64,000 nucleotides of DNA, from contig NC_087062.1 in the NCBI RefSeq assembly GCF_963678635.1, forward strand, positions 2,482,001-2,546,000, read 5' to 3'. The notes beneath the pieces were generated by a model that saw only the letters and a list, made by a program, of their open reading frames with translations, did no database searches and was not told the DNA's origin. Shown here piece by piece: positions 42,301-52,772 of this stretch (its first letter is position 1; each line of letters opens with the position of its first letter). Both the position numbers and the translations under genes were made by a program. This DNA comes from Symsagittifera roscoffensis (Eukaryota > Xenacoelomorpha > Acoela > Convolutidae).

Positions 42301-45233
42301 GCGTCGCCTCTGTGTATATGTCAGTTTTGACAGTCAGACATCACCTTCCGATTTTGTCGTTGACTTGAGTGTATTTTGGTGTCCCAAAATTAAACTGGTT
42401 TTGCGCTTGGTTACAATTTCTTAATATAGCAAACAGTTCAAGATGATTTTTAGCTTGTCCAAGGAAATAGGCAAGCTTTTTGATCGCACCCTTGTATCTT
42501 AATTTTTATCAATAAACACACTTATTAAGGCGACTATGCTCCTGAAATAAAAAAAATCGGAGTTGATTTTTTGGACAGATGGTTTTATTCGAAAACTTTA
42601 ATAAACGAACATCGAAAATTGAACTACTCTCAATTGTGAAGAAAGTACTTTTCCAGAACTTTTCAATAAAAAACACGCGTGTTCCTATTCTAATAGGCTT
42701 CCTTCTAAATTAATCTTTTATCAATACACAAAACTATGAACATGCTTGTCTTAAGTTTGACAACCTATTAATGAACATTTTACAATTGCACTGTCCTAAA
42801 GTAAGAGGTTAACTTGTTCATCAAGTCCACTGTTAACAATGTTTCATTCTGCCAGGATTCCATTACTGCGCTGGAGGAGCTCACAATTTGCTCGTTTGAC
42901 ATCAACAAACCTCTCATCAGACTAATGGAGGACTGTTTTTCTGAAGTGAGAGTCAACTTCGAAGTCACTTCAGATCAAGTGAACAATTTCGAGGAGGCGC
43001 GACAATTGTTTCTGTTCGGCCAGTCCAAATGCAACCAGGCCAAGTTGTTCTTCACAGAAGAGCAGTATTGCAGGGATTACATTGACTTGTGCAGAGATCA
43101 CAGCCAGTTGTTCAAGAGTCTTGCATTGTATGAACCGGATCTACAGCGAAGGGTGAAAATTTTTATAATTTTTGTTGAATATGATTTTGGGTGTTGCGGT
43201 GATAATTAGTTTTTAAACGGTTGCTTCTTGAGGTAATAAACAATTTTTAGTATGACTATTACCAAGCGTCAATTTTGTAGCTGATTTTGAGAATCTTCTC
43301 TTTAGAAGTTTTCGAAGTCTGTTTGAACATGAACGTTTTTTAGAAAGATTTTTGAATTGAATGTGCAATTTGTGCTGTTTAGATATCAATGAATAAAAAA
43401 CGGACTGATTTACTGGCAGCATCTCTGGACAATTTGAACCCCACTCACTATCTTCAAGTGTGTAGACAACTGCAGTACGAATTAGGAGAGACTTTTTCAG
43501 GTGACACATATTATCGTTTGCGCCTTGCGGTACATATTTCCTCGAATACCAGGCATTTATAATCATTACAACATTCAGTATCTTTATGTTCCTTGCGGTA
43601 CATATTTCCTCGAATACCAGGCATTTATAATCATTACAACATTCAGTATCTTTATGTTCCTTGCGGTACATATTTCCTCGAATACCAGGCATTTATAATC
43701 ATTACAACATTCAGTATCTTTATGTTCCTTGCGGTACATATTTCCTCGAATACCAGGCATTTATAATCATTACAACATTCAGTATCTTTATGTTCCTTGC
43801 GGTACATATTTCCTCGAATACCAGGCATTTATAATCATTACAACATTCAGTATCTTTATGTTCCTTGCGGTACATATTTCCTCGAATACCAGGCATTTAT
43901 AATCATTACAACATTCAGTATCTTTATGTTCCTTGCGGTACATATTTCCTCGAATACCAGGCATTTATAATCATTACAACATTCAGTATCTTTATGTTCC
44001 TTGCGGTACATATTTCCTCGAATACCAGGCATTTATAATCATTACAACATTCAGTATCTTTATGTTCCTTGCGGTACATATTTCCTCGAATACCAGGCAT
44101 TTATAATCATTACAACATTCAGTATCTTTATGTTCCTTGCGGTACATATTTCCTCGAATACCAGGCATTTATAGTCATTACAACATTCAGTATCTTTATG
44201 TACCAAAACTATTCAAATAATTTTAATTTGACCAATGAATTATTAAAAGTAATTAAAAAGAGTTGAAGCTTCTAAACATAACAAGATTAATTGAATTGTT
44301 TTTTCAGAGTTTTTCAAATTACTTTTGCGGTTGTGATAACACTTGTATAAAAATCGTGTACGAGACTTGTTTCTTGCAAATAACCTTGTTACCTTGCGCG
44401 AGTTATCAGTTGCAGCTGCTGGCATATGCTCAATTTTGCGATAATTCAAATTAAATAACCTCTATCATAGAAGTTAATTGATTGATAGCGGGCATCCAAA
44501 GCGTTTTGGGTTTTTTTTGTCGCAGCTGTCACCTTTTTGTCAAATTTCACTTAGCTTTAAAATTGACAAAATTTATTGTTATTAGTTTTCGGTCTAAGTT
44601 TTGTCGCTTTAGTTGCTCAGTCATATTTTCTGGTTTTCTTGGAGTATCAACTTGTCGGTTTGTTGCGCAAGTTGAGCTCAACTATTTAACGATTTTCTGT
44701 AGTAAATTTTCTACGACCACAAAGTGGTAGGGAATTCGTCTACGGGTAATTTTTCACGAAATATTTATGAATAGAAAAATTGTACGCGCTATTTATTTCA
44801 TAGATAATTTATTTTTTTAGACACCGCTGACCTGCAGAAAGAATTCTTCAAAGAACAGAAGGACGTCTCAGTAGGTAGTGCCAAGAAAATAAACAGCAGT
44901 ATAAGCAAGTCTATGAAATATTTCCGAGAATTTCTGAAGACATTCGAAGACATTAACGGAAAGCAGCCGGAACAGTTTCCGGAAATGTATGTGAGACCAG
45001 CGTTGATGGCCAACTTTTATCTAGCAAGATTGCTTAGTAAAGTGATCACTTCGCCCACTATCAAAGCAGAAAACATTGAGAAGTCTGGAAGGTATTACCA
45101 GTTTATAAGTGACTATTGTGACAAGTACGAGAGTGCGCGTGAACAAATGAAGGCGGAGTATCCGATTTGTAAGGAGATGTCAATGCTGACCCCGGCTAAG
45201 AAGCAAGCGTCGCTCGCTGGGGCTCAGTTTTAA
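33368..45233 (+). CDS. KIFBP: KIF-binding protein homologue (7 exons)
   Basis: Exons: 33,368-33,542; 33,823-33,971; 36,775-37,369; 37,551-37,699; 42,856-43,152; 43,383-43,500; 44,821-45,233. All junctions are GT-AG with compatible phases, giving 631 residues (human KIFBP, formerly KBP/KIAA1279, is 621). Landmarks: 'EEEPYKSRYAANEIL' near the N-terminus, 'HVALALVQYYLSLNYLETEE', 'WALNSATLSQCF', 'FEEARQLFLFGQ', 'NPTHYLQVCRQLQYELGET', and the tail 'RPALMANFYLARLLSKVIT' with 'YYQFISDYCDKYE'. The protein is a TPR-like helical solenoid that binds motor domains of selected kinesins and blocks microtubule attachment; loss causes Goldberg-Shprintzen syndrome in humans. The last exon is the first of three tandem copies. 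Introns 4 and 6 carry large repeats. Confidence 0.94.
34068..34104. repeat. Palindrome in KIFBP intron 2
   Basis: 'GATTGCGTTTGCAATAACG' followed by its near-complement makes a 34-nt palindrome of ATTGC/GCAAT words. The word ACGCAAT recurs several times up to about 34,440. Confidence 0.55.
35583..35675 (+). repeat. Partial MITE, GCGCTGATTTAA...TCCGGACAA family
   Basis: Matches the left terminal region of the complete element at 52,370-52,772 ('GCGCTGATTTAAGTTATCCG', then 'TTCTCATTGGGTTAAGGT'). Only one end is present. Confidence 0.6.
35935..36340 (+). repeat. Dispersed AT-rich repeat, KIFBP intron 2 copy
   Basis: Ordered matches to the copies at 29.2 and 32.0 kb: 'AAAAGGAAGGCAAACTCCAC', 'GGTCACGAAAAAAATGATCA', 'ACTTCTAATTTCGAA', ending 'TTTCAACTGTCAGTTGAC'. 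Confidence 0.5.
37945..38165 (+). repeat. Decayed tRNA-derived SINE in KIFBP intron 4
   Basis: Same order as the copy at 32.7 kb: 'CTAAACTAATTGGCAAATAA', 'GCATCTGTTCTCTGCTTTTG', A box 'TGGCTGAGTGGTTATTGCG', then a damaged B box 'GGTTCAAATATT'. Confidence 0.6.
38183..38335 (+). repeat. Dispersed repeat, shared with 54,180-54,325
   Basis: 'TATTATATATTTAAATGCGG' to 'CATATCGTATATTGCAAGG' matches 54,180-54,325 across about 140 bp with moderate divergence. Identity of the element is unknown. Confidence 0.6.
38502..38700. mobile_element. MITE with CAGTATTTAGACA terminal inverted repeats
   Basis: Left end 'CAGTATTTAGACAACCGCGT' at 38,502 and its near-complement ending at 38,700 define a 199-bp element. 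Internal sub-repeats of 'CAGTATTTAGACAAATACTG' and a second inverted pair around 'AACCAATCAGAATCGAGA' add fold-back potential. Confidence 0.75.
39235..39715. repeat. Telomere-like TACCC tract, with opposing GGGTA run
   Basis: Degenerate (TACCC)n with CCTAACC variants over 39,235-39,665, then 'GGGTAGGGTAGGGTGGGGTA' in the opposite orientation at about 39,684-39,710. The two halves could pair as a hairpin or form i-motif/G-quadruplex structures. Confidence 0.7.
40286..41051 (+). pseudogene. Unrecognised pseudogene with about 80-bp tandem repeats, inside KIFBP intron 4
   Basis: An ATG frame at 40,288-40,614 (about 108 residues, basic, 'NRSHHRTSSIGAFA') is followed by four diverged tandem units of about 80 bp (about 40,640-40,920), each reading in one frame as 'NPEVQQASSSTPLEDRELEA'. 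Frameshifts disturb the early units and a TAA (about 40,906) the last one. After it the same frame continues as a Lys-rich tail ending 'SKKSKKSA' at about 41,051. The frames and repeat pattern suggest decayed coding sequence, perhaps a retrocopy or nested gene. Family not recognised. Confidence 0.4.
41220..42334. repeat. 1.1-kb near-perfect palindrome in KIFBP intron 4
   Basis: Arms 41,220-41,788 and 41,789-42,334 are inverted copies. They differ by only two indels that I can see: 13 nt (present in the left arm near 41,731) and 10 nt ('ACAAACAAAG' near 41,600), together accounting for the 23-nt length difference. The centre is 'AAGCTTACAATTGT' repeated twice plus AAGCTT. Both arms are themselves built of degenerate GATAGATxGAAAA-type words. 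Identical 62-codon frames appear in both arms on opposite strands. Confidence 0.95.
43521..44205 (+). repeat. Minisatellite, ten copies of a 68-bp unit, KIFBP intron 6
   Basis: Unit starts 'CTTGCGGTACATATTTCCTC' and repeats every 68 bp from about 43,524 to 44,204. Copies are essentially identical apart from one substitution in the last (ATAGTC for ATAATC). The array starts 21 bp after the exon 6 donor. Confidence 0.97.
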
Positions 45234-45829
45234 TTGGACCTCATTTACTTATACAGCTTCTGAGAATATGGTGTGTTGGACTAAAAAGCCGATTTCGAAT
45301 GGTTCCTGTTTTAATGGTGCTTTGTTCTAGTAGTCCTTTGAATACTGAATACTGGAGAGTGGTGCAACTAGCAACGAGGTCTAACAAAATATGACTTTAA
45401 AAAAATTTGAGACCTCGTTTTTTTTTCAATGAGATGAGAACGAAAACAATTTTTGACAAACAGAATGCTAATGAAAGCCAAAAAACAACGCCAATTTGGG
45501 CCTCTAATCAAAGAAAGATAGATGCAACAAAAGAAAAAAGTTGCCAAACACCAACGAATACCAGAATTGGTGTATAAACTACCAGATGATGATGATATGT
45601 AAATAAGTAATTCTTGTAGCTATATATTTTCTGTAGAATATGTTTTGTAAATTCAATTTTGATGAATAGGTGGCAATTGTCTTAAGTATTCATTGTTTTT
45701 TTTTGTTCGACTTGATTACCCTTGCGACTTTTTTCCCGTAATTAACTTGTTCACAGGATACGTCTGGACTAATCTCTAGTGGTACTTTGCGTCATAATGT
45801 ATTCAAATTTTCTAGCGTTCCCAACCAAC

Positions 45830-45895
45830 TTAGCCCGAAGGCCACGAAAATGCCTTGGACGGCAAAGGTTCTCGGTTCGAATCTGACCAGGACCT
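45830..45895 (+). repeat. tRNA-like (SINE) B-box segment in repeat unit 1
   Basis: 'GGTTCTCGGTTCGAATCTGA' carries a canonical B box. It is repeated in units 2 and 3 at about 47,246 and 48,626. An A box is not obvious upstream. Confidence 0.4.
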
Positions 45896-46200
45896 GTTTT
45901 TTTTCAAACGGGAAAAATTCTGTTTCAAATAGTTTGTCGGCCAATTCTTTGTCTGCTTAGCTGTTGTCGGCTTACTTGTAATTGGAATCATTTTTTTTGC
46001 TGTGCCCGCTTTTTTTTAGTGTTGCTTTTAGTGTATGATATACTCCTACATTTTTTTTCATTCGATATTTTAGATTTCCTCAAACTTCTACTGATTTTCA
46101 CAAAGTGGTAGGGAATTCATCTACGGGTATTTTTTCACGCAATATTTATGAATAGAAAAATTGTACGCGCAATTTATTTCATAGATAATTTATTTTTTAG

Positions 46201-46613
46201 ACACCGCTGACCTGCAGAAAGAATTCTTCAAAGAACAGAAGGACGTCTCAGTAGCTAGTGCCAAGAAAATAAACAGCAGTATAAGCAAGTCTATGAAATA
46301 TTTCCGAGAATTTCTGAAGACATTCGAAGACATTAACGGAAAGCAGCCGGAACAGTTTCCGGAAATGTATGTGAGACCAGCGTTGATGGCCAACTTTTAT
46401 CTAGCAAGGTTGCTTAGTAAAGTGATCACTTCGCCCACTATCAAAGCAGAAAACATTGAGAAGTCTGGAAGGTATTACCAGTTTATAAGTGACTATTGTG
46501 ACAAGTACGAGAGTGCGCGTGAACAAATGAAGGCGGAGTATCCGATTTGTAAGGAGATGTCAATGCTGACCCCGGCTAAGAAGCAAGCGTCGCTCGCTGG
46601 GGCTCAGTTTTAA
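46201..46613 (+). CDS. Second copy of KIFBP terminal exon
   Basis: Preceded by an intact TTTTTTAG acceptor, this copy encodes the same 137-residue C-terminus as exon 7 of the primary model except Gly513 to Ala (GGT to GCT in 'SVGSAKK'). Splicing from exon 6 would keep frame. It could be an alternative last exon or a non-functional duplicate downstream of the first polyadenylation site. There is no upstream promoter or start of its own. Confidence 0.6.
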
Positions 46614-47579
46614 TTGGACCTCATTTACTTATACAGCTTCTGAGAATATGGTGTGTTGGACTAAAAAGCCGATTTCGAATGGTTCCTATTTTAATGGTGC
46701 TTTGTTCTAGTAGTCCTTTGAATACTGAATACTGGAGAGTGGTGCAACTAGCAACGAGGTCTAACAAAATATGACTTTAAAAAAATTTGAGACCTCGTTT
46801 TATTTCAATGAGATGAGAACGAAAACAATTTTTGACAAACAATGCTAATGAAAGCCAAAAAACAACGCCATTTTGGGCCTCTAATCAAAGAAAGATAGAT
46901 GCAACAAAAGAAAAAAATTGCCAAACACCAACGAATACCAGAATTGGTGTATAAACTACCAGATGATGATGATATGTAAATAAGTAATTCTTGTAGCTAT
47001 ATATTTTCTGTAGAATATGTTTTGTAAATTCAATTTTGATGAATAGGTGGCAATTGTCTTAAGTATTCATTGTTTTTTTTTGTTCGACTTGATTACCCTT
47101 GCGACTTTTTTCCCGTAATTAACTTGTTCACAGGATACGTCTGGACTAATCTCTAGTGGTACTTTGCGTCATAATGTATTCAAATTTTCTAGCGTTCCCA
47201 ACCAACTTAGCCCAAAGGCCACGAAAATGCCTTGGACGGCAAAGGTTCTCGGTTCGAATCTGACCAGGACCTGTTTTTTTTTTTCAAACGGGAAAAATTC
47301 TGTTTCAAATAGTTTGTCGGCCAATTCTTTGTCTGCTTAGCTGTTGTCGGCTTACTTGTAATTGGAATCATTTTTTTGCTGTGCCCGCTTTTTTTTAGTG
47401 TTGCTTTTAGTGTATGATATACTCCTACATTTTTTTTCATTCGATATTTTAGATTTCCTCAAACTTCTACTGATTTTCACAAAGTGGTAGGGAATTCGTC
47501 TACAGGTATTTTTTCACGCAATATTTATGAATAGAAAAATTGTACGCGCAATTTATTTCATAGATAATTTATTTTTTAG

Positions 47580-47992
47580 ACACCGCTGACCTGCAGAAAG
47601 AATTCTTCAAAGAACAGAAGGATGTCTCAGTAGCTAGTGCCAAGAAAATAAACAGCAGTATAAGCAAGTCTATGAAATATTTCCGAGAATTTCTGAAGAC
47701 ATTCGAAGACATTAACGGAAAGCAGCCGGAACAGTTTCCGGAAATGTATGTGAGACCAGCGTTGATGGCCAACTTTTATCTAGCAAGATTGCTTAGTAAA
47801 GTGATCACTTCGCCCACTATCAAAGCAGAAAACATTGAGAAGTCTGGAAGGTATTACCAGTTTATAAGTGACTATTGTGACAAGTACGAGAGTGCGCGTG
47901 AACAAATGAAGGCGGAGTATCCGATTTGTAAGGAGATGTCAATGCTGACCCCGGCTAAGAAGCAAGCGTCGCTCGCTGGGGCTCAGTTTTAA
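47580..47992 (+). CDS. Third copy of KIFBP terminal exon
   Basis: As for the second copy: intact acceptor, uninterrupted frame, Ala at position 513 and a further synonymous change (GAC to GAT, position 509). Identical protein to copy 2. Confidence 0.6.
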
Positions 47993-48862
47993 TTGGACCT
48001 CATTTACTTATACAGCTTCTGAGAATATGGTGTGTTGGACTAAAAAGCCGATTTCGAATGGTTCCTGTTTTAATGGTGCTTTGTTCTAGTAGTCCTTTGA
48101 ATACTGAATACTGGAGAGTGGTGCAACTAGCAACGAGGTCTAACAAAATATGACTTTAAAAAAATTTGAGACCTCGTTTTTTTTTCAATGAGATGAGAAC
48201 GAAAACAATTTTTGACAAACAGAATGCTAATGAAAGCCAAAAAACAACGCCAATTTGGGCCTCTAATCAAAGAAAGATAGATGCAACAAAAGAAAAAAGT
48301 TGCCAAACACCAACGAATACCAGTATGGGTGTATAAACTACCAGATGATGATGATATGTAAATAAGTAATTCTTGTAGCTATATATTTTCTGTAGAATAT
48401 GTTTTGTAAATTCAATTTTGATGAATAGGTGGCAATTGTCTTAAGTATTCATTGTTTTTTTTTGTTCGACTTGATTACCCTTGCGACTTTTTTCCCGTAA
48501 TTAACTTGTTCAGAGGATACGTCTGGACTAATCTCTAGTGGTACTTTGCGTCATAATGTATTCAAATTTTCTAGCGTTCCCAACCAACTTAGCCCAAAGG
48601 CCACGAAAATGCCTTGGACGGCAAAGGTTCTCGGTTCGAATCTGACCAGGACCTGTTTTTTTTCAAACGGGAAAAATTCTGTTTCAAATAGTTTGTCGGC
48701 CAATTCTTTGTCTGCTTAGCTGTTGTCGGCTTACTTGTAATTGGAATCATTTTTTTGCTGTGCCCGCTTTTTTTTAGTGTTGCTTTTAGTGTATGATATA
48801 CTCCTACATTTTTCTTCATTCGATATTTTAGATTTCCTCAAACTTCTACTGATTTTCACAAA

Positions 48863-49974
48863 ATGGGTATCAATTGAAAGAACGCCTACTCTCCTGTTTG
48901 CTTGCATACTCTCCTAGAATATCGTTTACTTGATCTCTGTCTACGGCCTTCGAAAATGTCTGCGTGGCATTATTTGACACTTTTTTTGGATTTTACTGGA
49001 AAACGAATCTTCTGAAATCTGAGTTTTTGGTGTCAATGATTAGAACTATTTTGAACAGCTCACCTGGCTTAGCAGCCCTCACAAAGTTTTTTTTACACAG
49101 TTATCACCCTCGGAAAAGTCAAATGTTTGACTTTTGACCGTTTTTTGAAAGTCTTTTTTTTTTCGGACAAATCTGGGATTTGGGGTCAATCGAAATAACA
49201 GGTTGCCTTAATCCATTCTGCATAAGTTTCTTAATTTTTGTAAGAATTTTGTTTTGTCTCAAAATTTTTTAGTCCTCTCACTTATTTTAGTAGAAAAACA
49301 GGTTTTTCCCAATTTTTGAAATCACACTTTTCGTGCCGCATCAGTATAGCAAATTCATTCAATATGAAACGCGTACCTCCAGATTTTGCTGTGCCCCTAG
49401 TTGTTATTTATCGAGACATACGAAACTTTTGTTTCACCTATTTTTCTTCAACATTTAAATCAATTTTCGACTTATGTTCTTTTTATTGTTGTGTTGTATC
49501 GTCAGTGTTAAATTTTGCGTTTGGTAACATGCAGAAGCTGAAAGTTTATTTATATTGCCAATATTTTTGAACTAATAGAAATAGATACTGTTTTGCTCTT
49601 GAAGATGTTGAAGAATTTGAAGATCTCGCTTGTTCAGTTTTAATACGGTTTTTCTTTGCTTTCGTTTAGATTTGTTTTGCTTGGTTTTTCCAAGGTGAGC
49701 TTGTATTTTGCCGGATTATCACAAAAGCGAGCGAATTGTTATGAGATCTGTCAATTTGTCCCAACCAAGTCGCATATCTTGGTGCAAAGTTTAGCAAACT
49801 TTTCCCAAAATTTATGCATCAATTAATCTAGGTGTAACATCCTTCTTGAAGCTAATTGGTTGAGGCAAGCGACTCCTTGCCGGGAGGGGATTCATAACAG
49901 AATCATAGAGTCTCAAAGTTCTTTCATTTTCAAAGTTCTTTCAAGCGGAGCCGTCTTCGCTGACTAGTTTTTAA
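48863..49974. other. Intergenic region after the KIFBP array
   Basis: AT-rich sequence, no gene recognised; the short frames look random. Confidence 0.45.
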
Positions 49975-49989
49975 TTGCTGGTCTTTTCT

Positions 49990-50420
49990 TCTGGCCCCTC
50001 ACCAGCATTTCTGTCCGTAGATGACGTCACTGCTATGTTAAAGCATCTTCAAAGTATAGCATCTGAAGCAAGCCAATCGGTGCTCTATTCTTCTGAACTT
50101 TTTACTTACTTAGGGAGGACGAAAACCCAGGTTTGTCTAAAAAAAATGGAGTTGCCATCATCGATTACGAAATGATGCTCACCAAGCCAACAATGGTGAA
50201 GGTTGAAACAGCAATTTCGTAAAGCTGGCGAACAGTTAACAACCTTTTTTTCTAAAAATCTTGAAGAAGTTTAAGGACGAACAAAATAATGCCAAAATGT
50301 TCGAAAAATTGTGAGCGGTACAGAAATTAGATCGACCCAAAAAGATAGAAATAGCAAAATCTCGACAAAACTTAATGATTTCGATCAGGTTGTAAGAGCC
50401 CAACAATATCATAGAGTTTT
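49990..50420 (+). pseudogene. Decayed coding-like sequence, family not recognised
   Basis: Successive + frames give protein-like pieces: 'DDVTAMLKHLQSIASEASQS', then after a frame change 'LSKKNGVAIIDYEMML', then after stops 'EQLTTFFSKNLEEV', 'FKDEQNNAKMFEKL' and 'LDRPKKIEIAKSRQN'. The hydrophilic helical character persists across frameshifts, as in an old processed pseudogene. A faint similarity of the first two pieces to the Sas10/neuroguidin N-terminal region is not strong enough to name it. Confidence 0.3.
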
Positions 50421-52369
50421 TGAGAGGATGTAGTTAGAGTAACAAATTAAAAATTTTCGTTTGTTTTAAGTTCTTAAATTTATTCACGATTGCCAAGCAA
50501 TACAACTTTTCAAGAAAAAAGTTTCGACACACTGATAGATTGATACAACTTGTTCATTTTCCTTTTTCCCCTCACCCGAATCTTTTAGGTTGAAATCTTT
50601 TTTGTAGCTGGATTTAACCGTTTTCTTATTTAATCAAACTCAGAATTTCGGAAAATTATTGTGCTGCTGGGGAATCGATCCTTTGATCTCCAGATTTTAA
50701 GAACATATCAACCACTATAACGGCAGCATTTGATTTGCAATTGAATGGTTCGATTTTTGGTTTTTTGACCGCTGATGGCGTATTAGATTTTTGCCTGATT
50801 TATTGTTTTTTTTGTTCTCTGTTCGTTAATTACGCTCATGTTTGATGTAGCGATGAAAACGTAAATCAAATATGTCGGCGCCAAACGATAATGGCCAAAA
50901 AAATAGAATGTTTTTGGCTGTTTTTTTTCAGACTTTGTTTTGATGCTATGGACTGTTTTGTATGGGACTATTTTCTATGCACCCCGACTTTTTTGCCATT
51001 TTTTTGAGTTCGATAGGGTTTGCGAAGGGCAATTTTGCTTCTATGTTATATACAAAAGTTGGTTTTTACGAGCTAGCTATAAGTTTTTTTTAATTTGTGA
51101 AACTTTTTATGCGGACTGTTTTGTTTGAAGAAATTTGAATAATTTGGTAAAAGGTCTGCGGTCTGCTTGCCTTGTATTTCTTTTAGCTTGCATCACTTCC
51201 ATTATCAATCGACATACTTCAGTTTCAATTTAATGTGCGTGATTGCACACAAGAAATTATATGAGTGGGTTGAGAAATTGATGGGTTTGAATTGGATGAG
51301 CAGATAACATAACAAATCTGCAGTATCAAACTACCTTACACGTAGTTATTGATTAAAGTTTCGTTAAAAAAATGAAACGAACGCCAAGTTGTTTTAATTA
51401 GTAAACGCTACACAAGTTTTGAGTAAAAAAAGCATAGCTTGAAGAAGCCTTCAATTGTATACAAAGTTCTCAATAAGAAACCCAATTGATAATTATACAA
51501 GCAATGCTTGTATTTTTGCCAGTCAAATTTTTCGATAAAAATAGCAGAATTCATAACAAAAGGTTTTTCTTTGCATTATTTGAGCGAGCTGTGCATAAAT
51601 GCTGAATTAAAACACATTCAATGATGCTTGGTGATTACTATTGAAGAACGCTATATCTTTAAGGTCTCAATCGCAAAGTGTTTGCCTATAATACCGAGAA
51701 GGTTGTCTTGATCTCCCTGTCGACAGTTTTTTTTCCAGACGGATTTTTCTCGGCTGGTTTTTTTGTGCTTTCTTCAATTTTGTACATTGTAGATTTTGAG
51801 ATTAAAAGTTGAATTTTGTACATTTAAAAGATTTTGAACACTTTGAAAGAAGTTAATCATTTCTTTTCATGGAAAGCCTCTAGAAAATGGAAGAATCTGG
51901 CTGCAATGAAACATCATGTTTATTTTCCAAGTTTTTGATCAGGATTATATTAACTCTACGAAATGCTGATGTAAGACTACAAACTGTGATTGCTCATCAG
52001 TGACGCAGCTAGTTAAGTCAACAGAAATTTGACATCCTTAAATCGAACAATGCTTTTTGCTGATATAAACATCTGGCATGTATTGGGACGAAAACTGACA
52101 CGCTTGATTCGTTGTCAAATTTTGTTCTTTGCATGATCACTGGGTGGTCATATAAATTGTCTCTTTCAGAAAAAATTGTATGTACACTGAGTGATTCAGA
52201 TTCGGATGTTTAAAGTAGCCGTTGATTATGAACTCTTAATGTTGTGCAAGTATTGTGTAGAATGCTAGCATTATAAATAATCAAACAAGACTACTTTTGT
52301 TTCCGTATTTTTAATGGTGTTTCTTTGACAACTTTTTTGTAAGCTGTGAGAACCTAATTTGAGTAGAAC
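50421..52369. other. Gene-free AT-rich region
   Basis: Nothing recognised apart from short homopolymers and scattered degenerate repeats. Confidence 0.45.
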
Positions 52370-52772
52370 GGCGCTGATTTAAATTATCCGGACAATTTGA
52401 ACAAAATTGTAATTTTTAACGCGTTTTCTCAAATTGGGTTTAGATGAGACAAAAATGAAAAGAACCAAAGATGAGGTTATGCTCTTCTAAAACTTTGTTG
52501 GGCTATATAGGAGTTATATAAGAGCTACTATATATAATTTGTTCATCAATTGACTCATTAGATCTAGCGCAATTTTTAATTGACCATAAAAAGTCAAAAT
52601 GACCCATATTCGGGATAAAGTTTTGGTTCCGAATGCAAAATAAACTGGATCATAATAATTCTTAAAAATTTTTGAGCAAGAATTTTTTGACAAAAAATAA
52701 CCCAATTTGAGAAAAACGTTATTGAAAATTTAAGTTTTGTTCATTGTGTCCGGATAACTTAACTCAGCACTC
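52370..52772. mobile_element. MITE with TATCCGGACA terminal inverted repeats
   Basis: The left end 'GGCGCTGATTTAAATTATCC' and about 70 bp inward ('TCTCAAATTGGGTTTAGA') are matched in inverted orientation at the right end ('CCCAATTTGAGAAAAACG' to 'CCGGATAACTTAACTCAGCA'). Partial copies lie at 35,583-35,675 and 57,311-57,385, all consistent with a family dispersed through the locus. Confidence 0.8.

Larger units (their letters stand above)
44718..48862 (+). repeat. Tandem triplication of KIFBP terminal exon with flanks (about 1.38 kb unit)
   Basis: Units begin at the word CACAAA at 44,718, 46,099 and 47,478, and the array ends at another CACAAA near 48,857. Spacings of the exon starts are 1,380 and 1,379 bp. 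Each unit has the intron 6 end with its acceptor, the full terminal exon and about 860 bp of 3' flank including a tRNA-like B box. Copies differ by scattered substitutions and short homopolymer indels. Confidence 0.95.

Noticed and set aside
43521-44205. CRISPR-like array of regular repeats
   Set aside because: Repeats are contiguous 68-bp units without unique spacers, in a eukaryotic intron; it is a minisatellite.
43501-44266. Repetitive frames of about 65 codons on both strands in KIFBP intron 6
   Set aside because: Products of the 68-bp minisatellite, with no independent evidence of coding.
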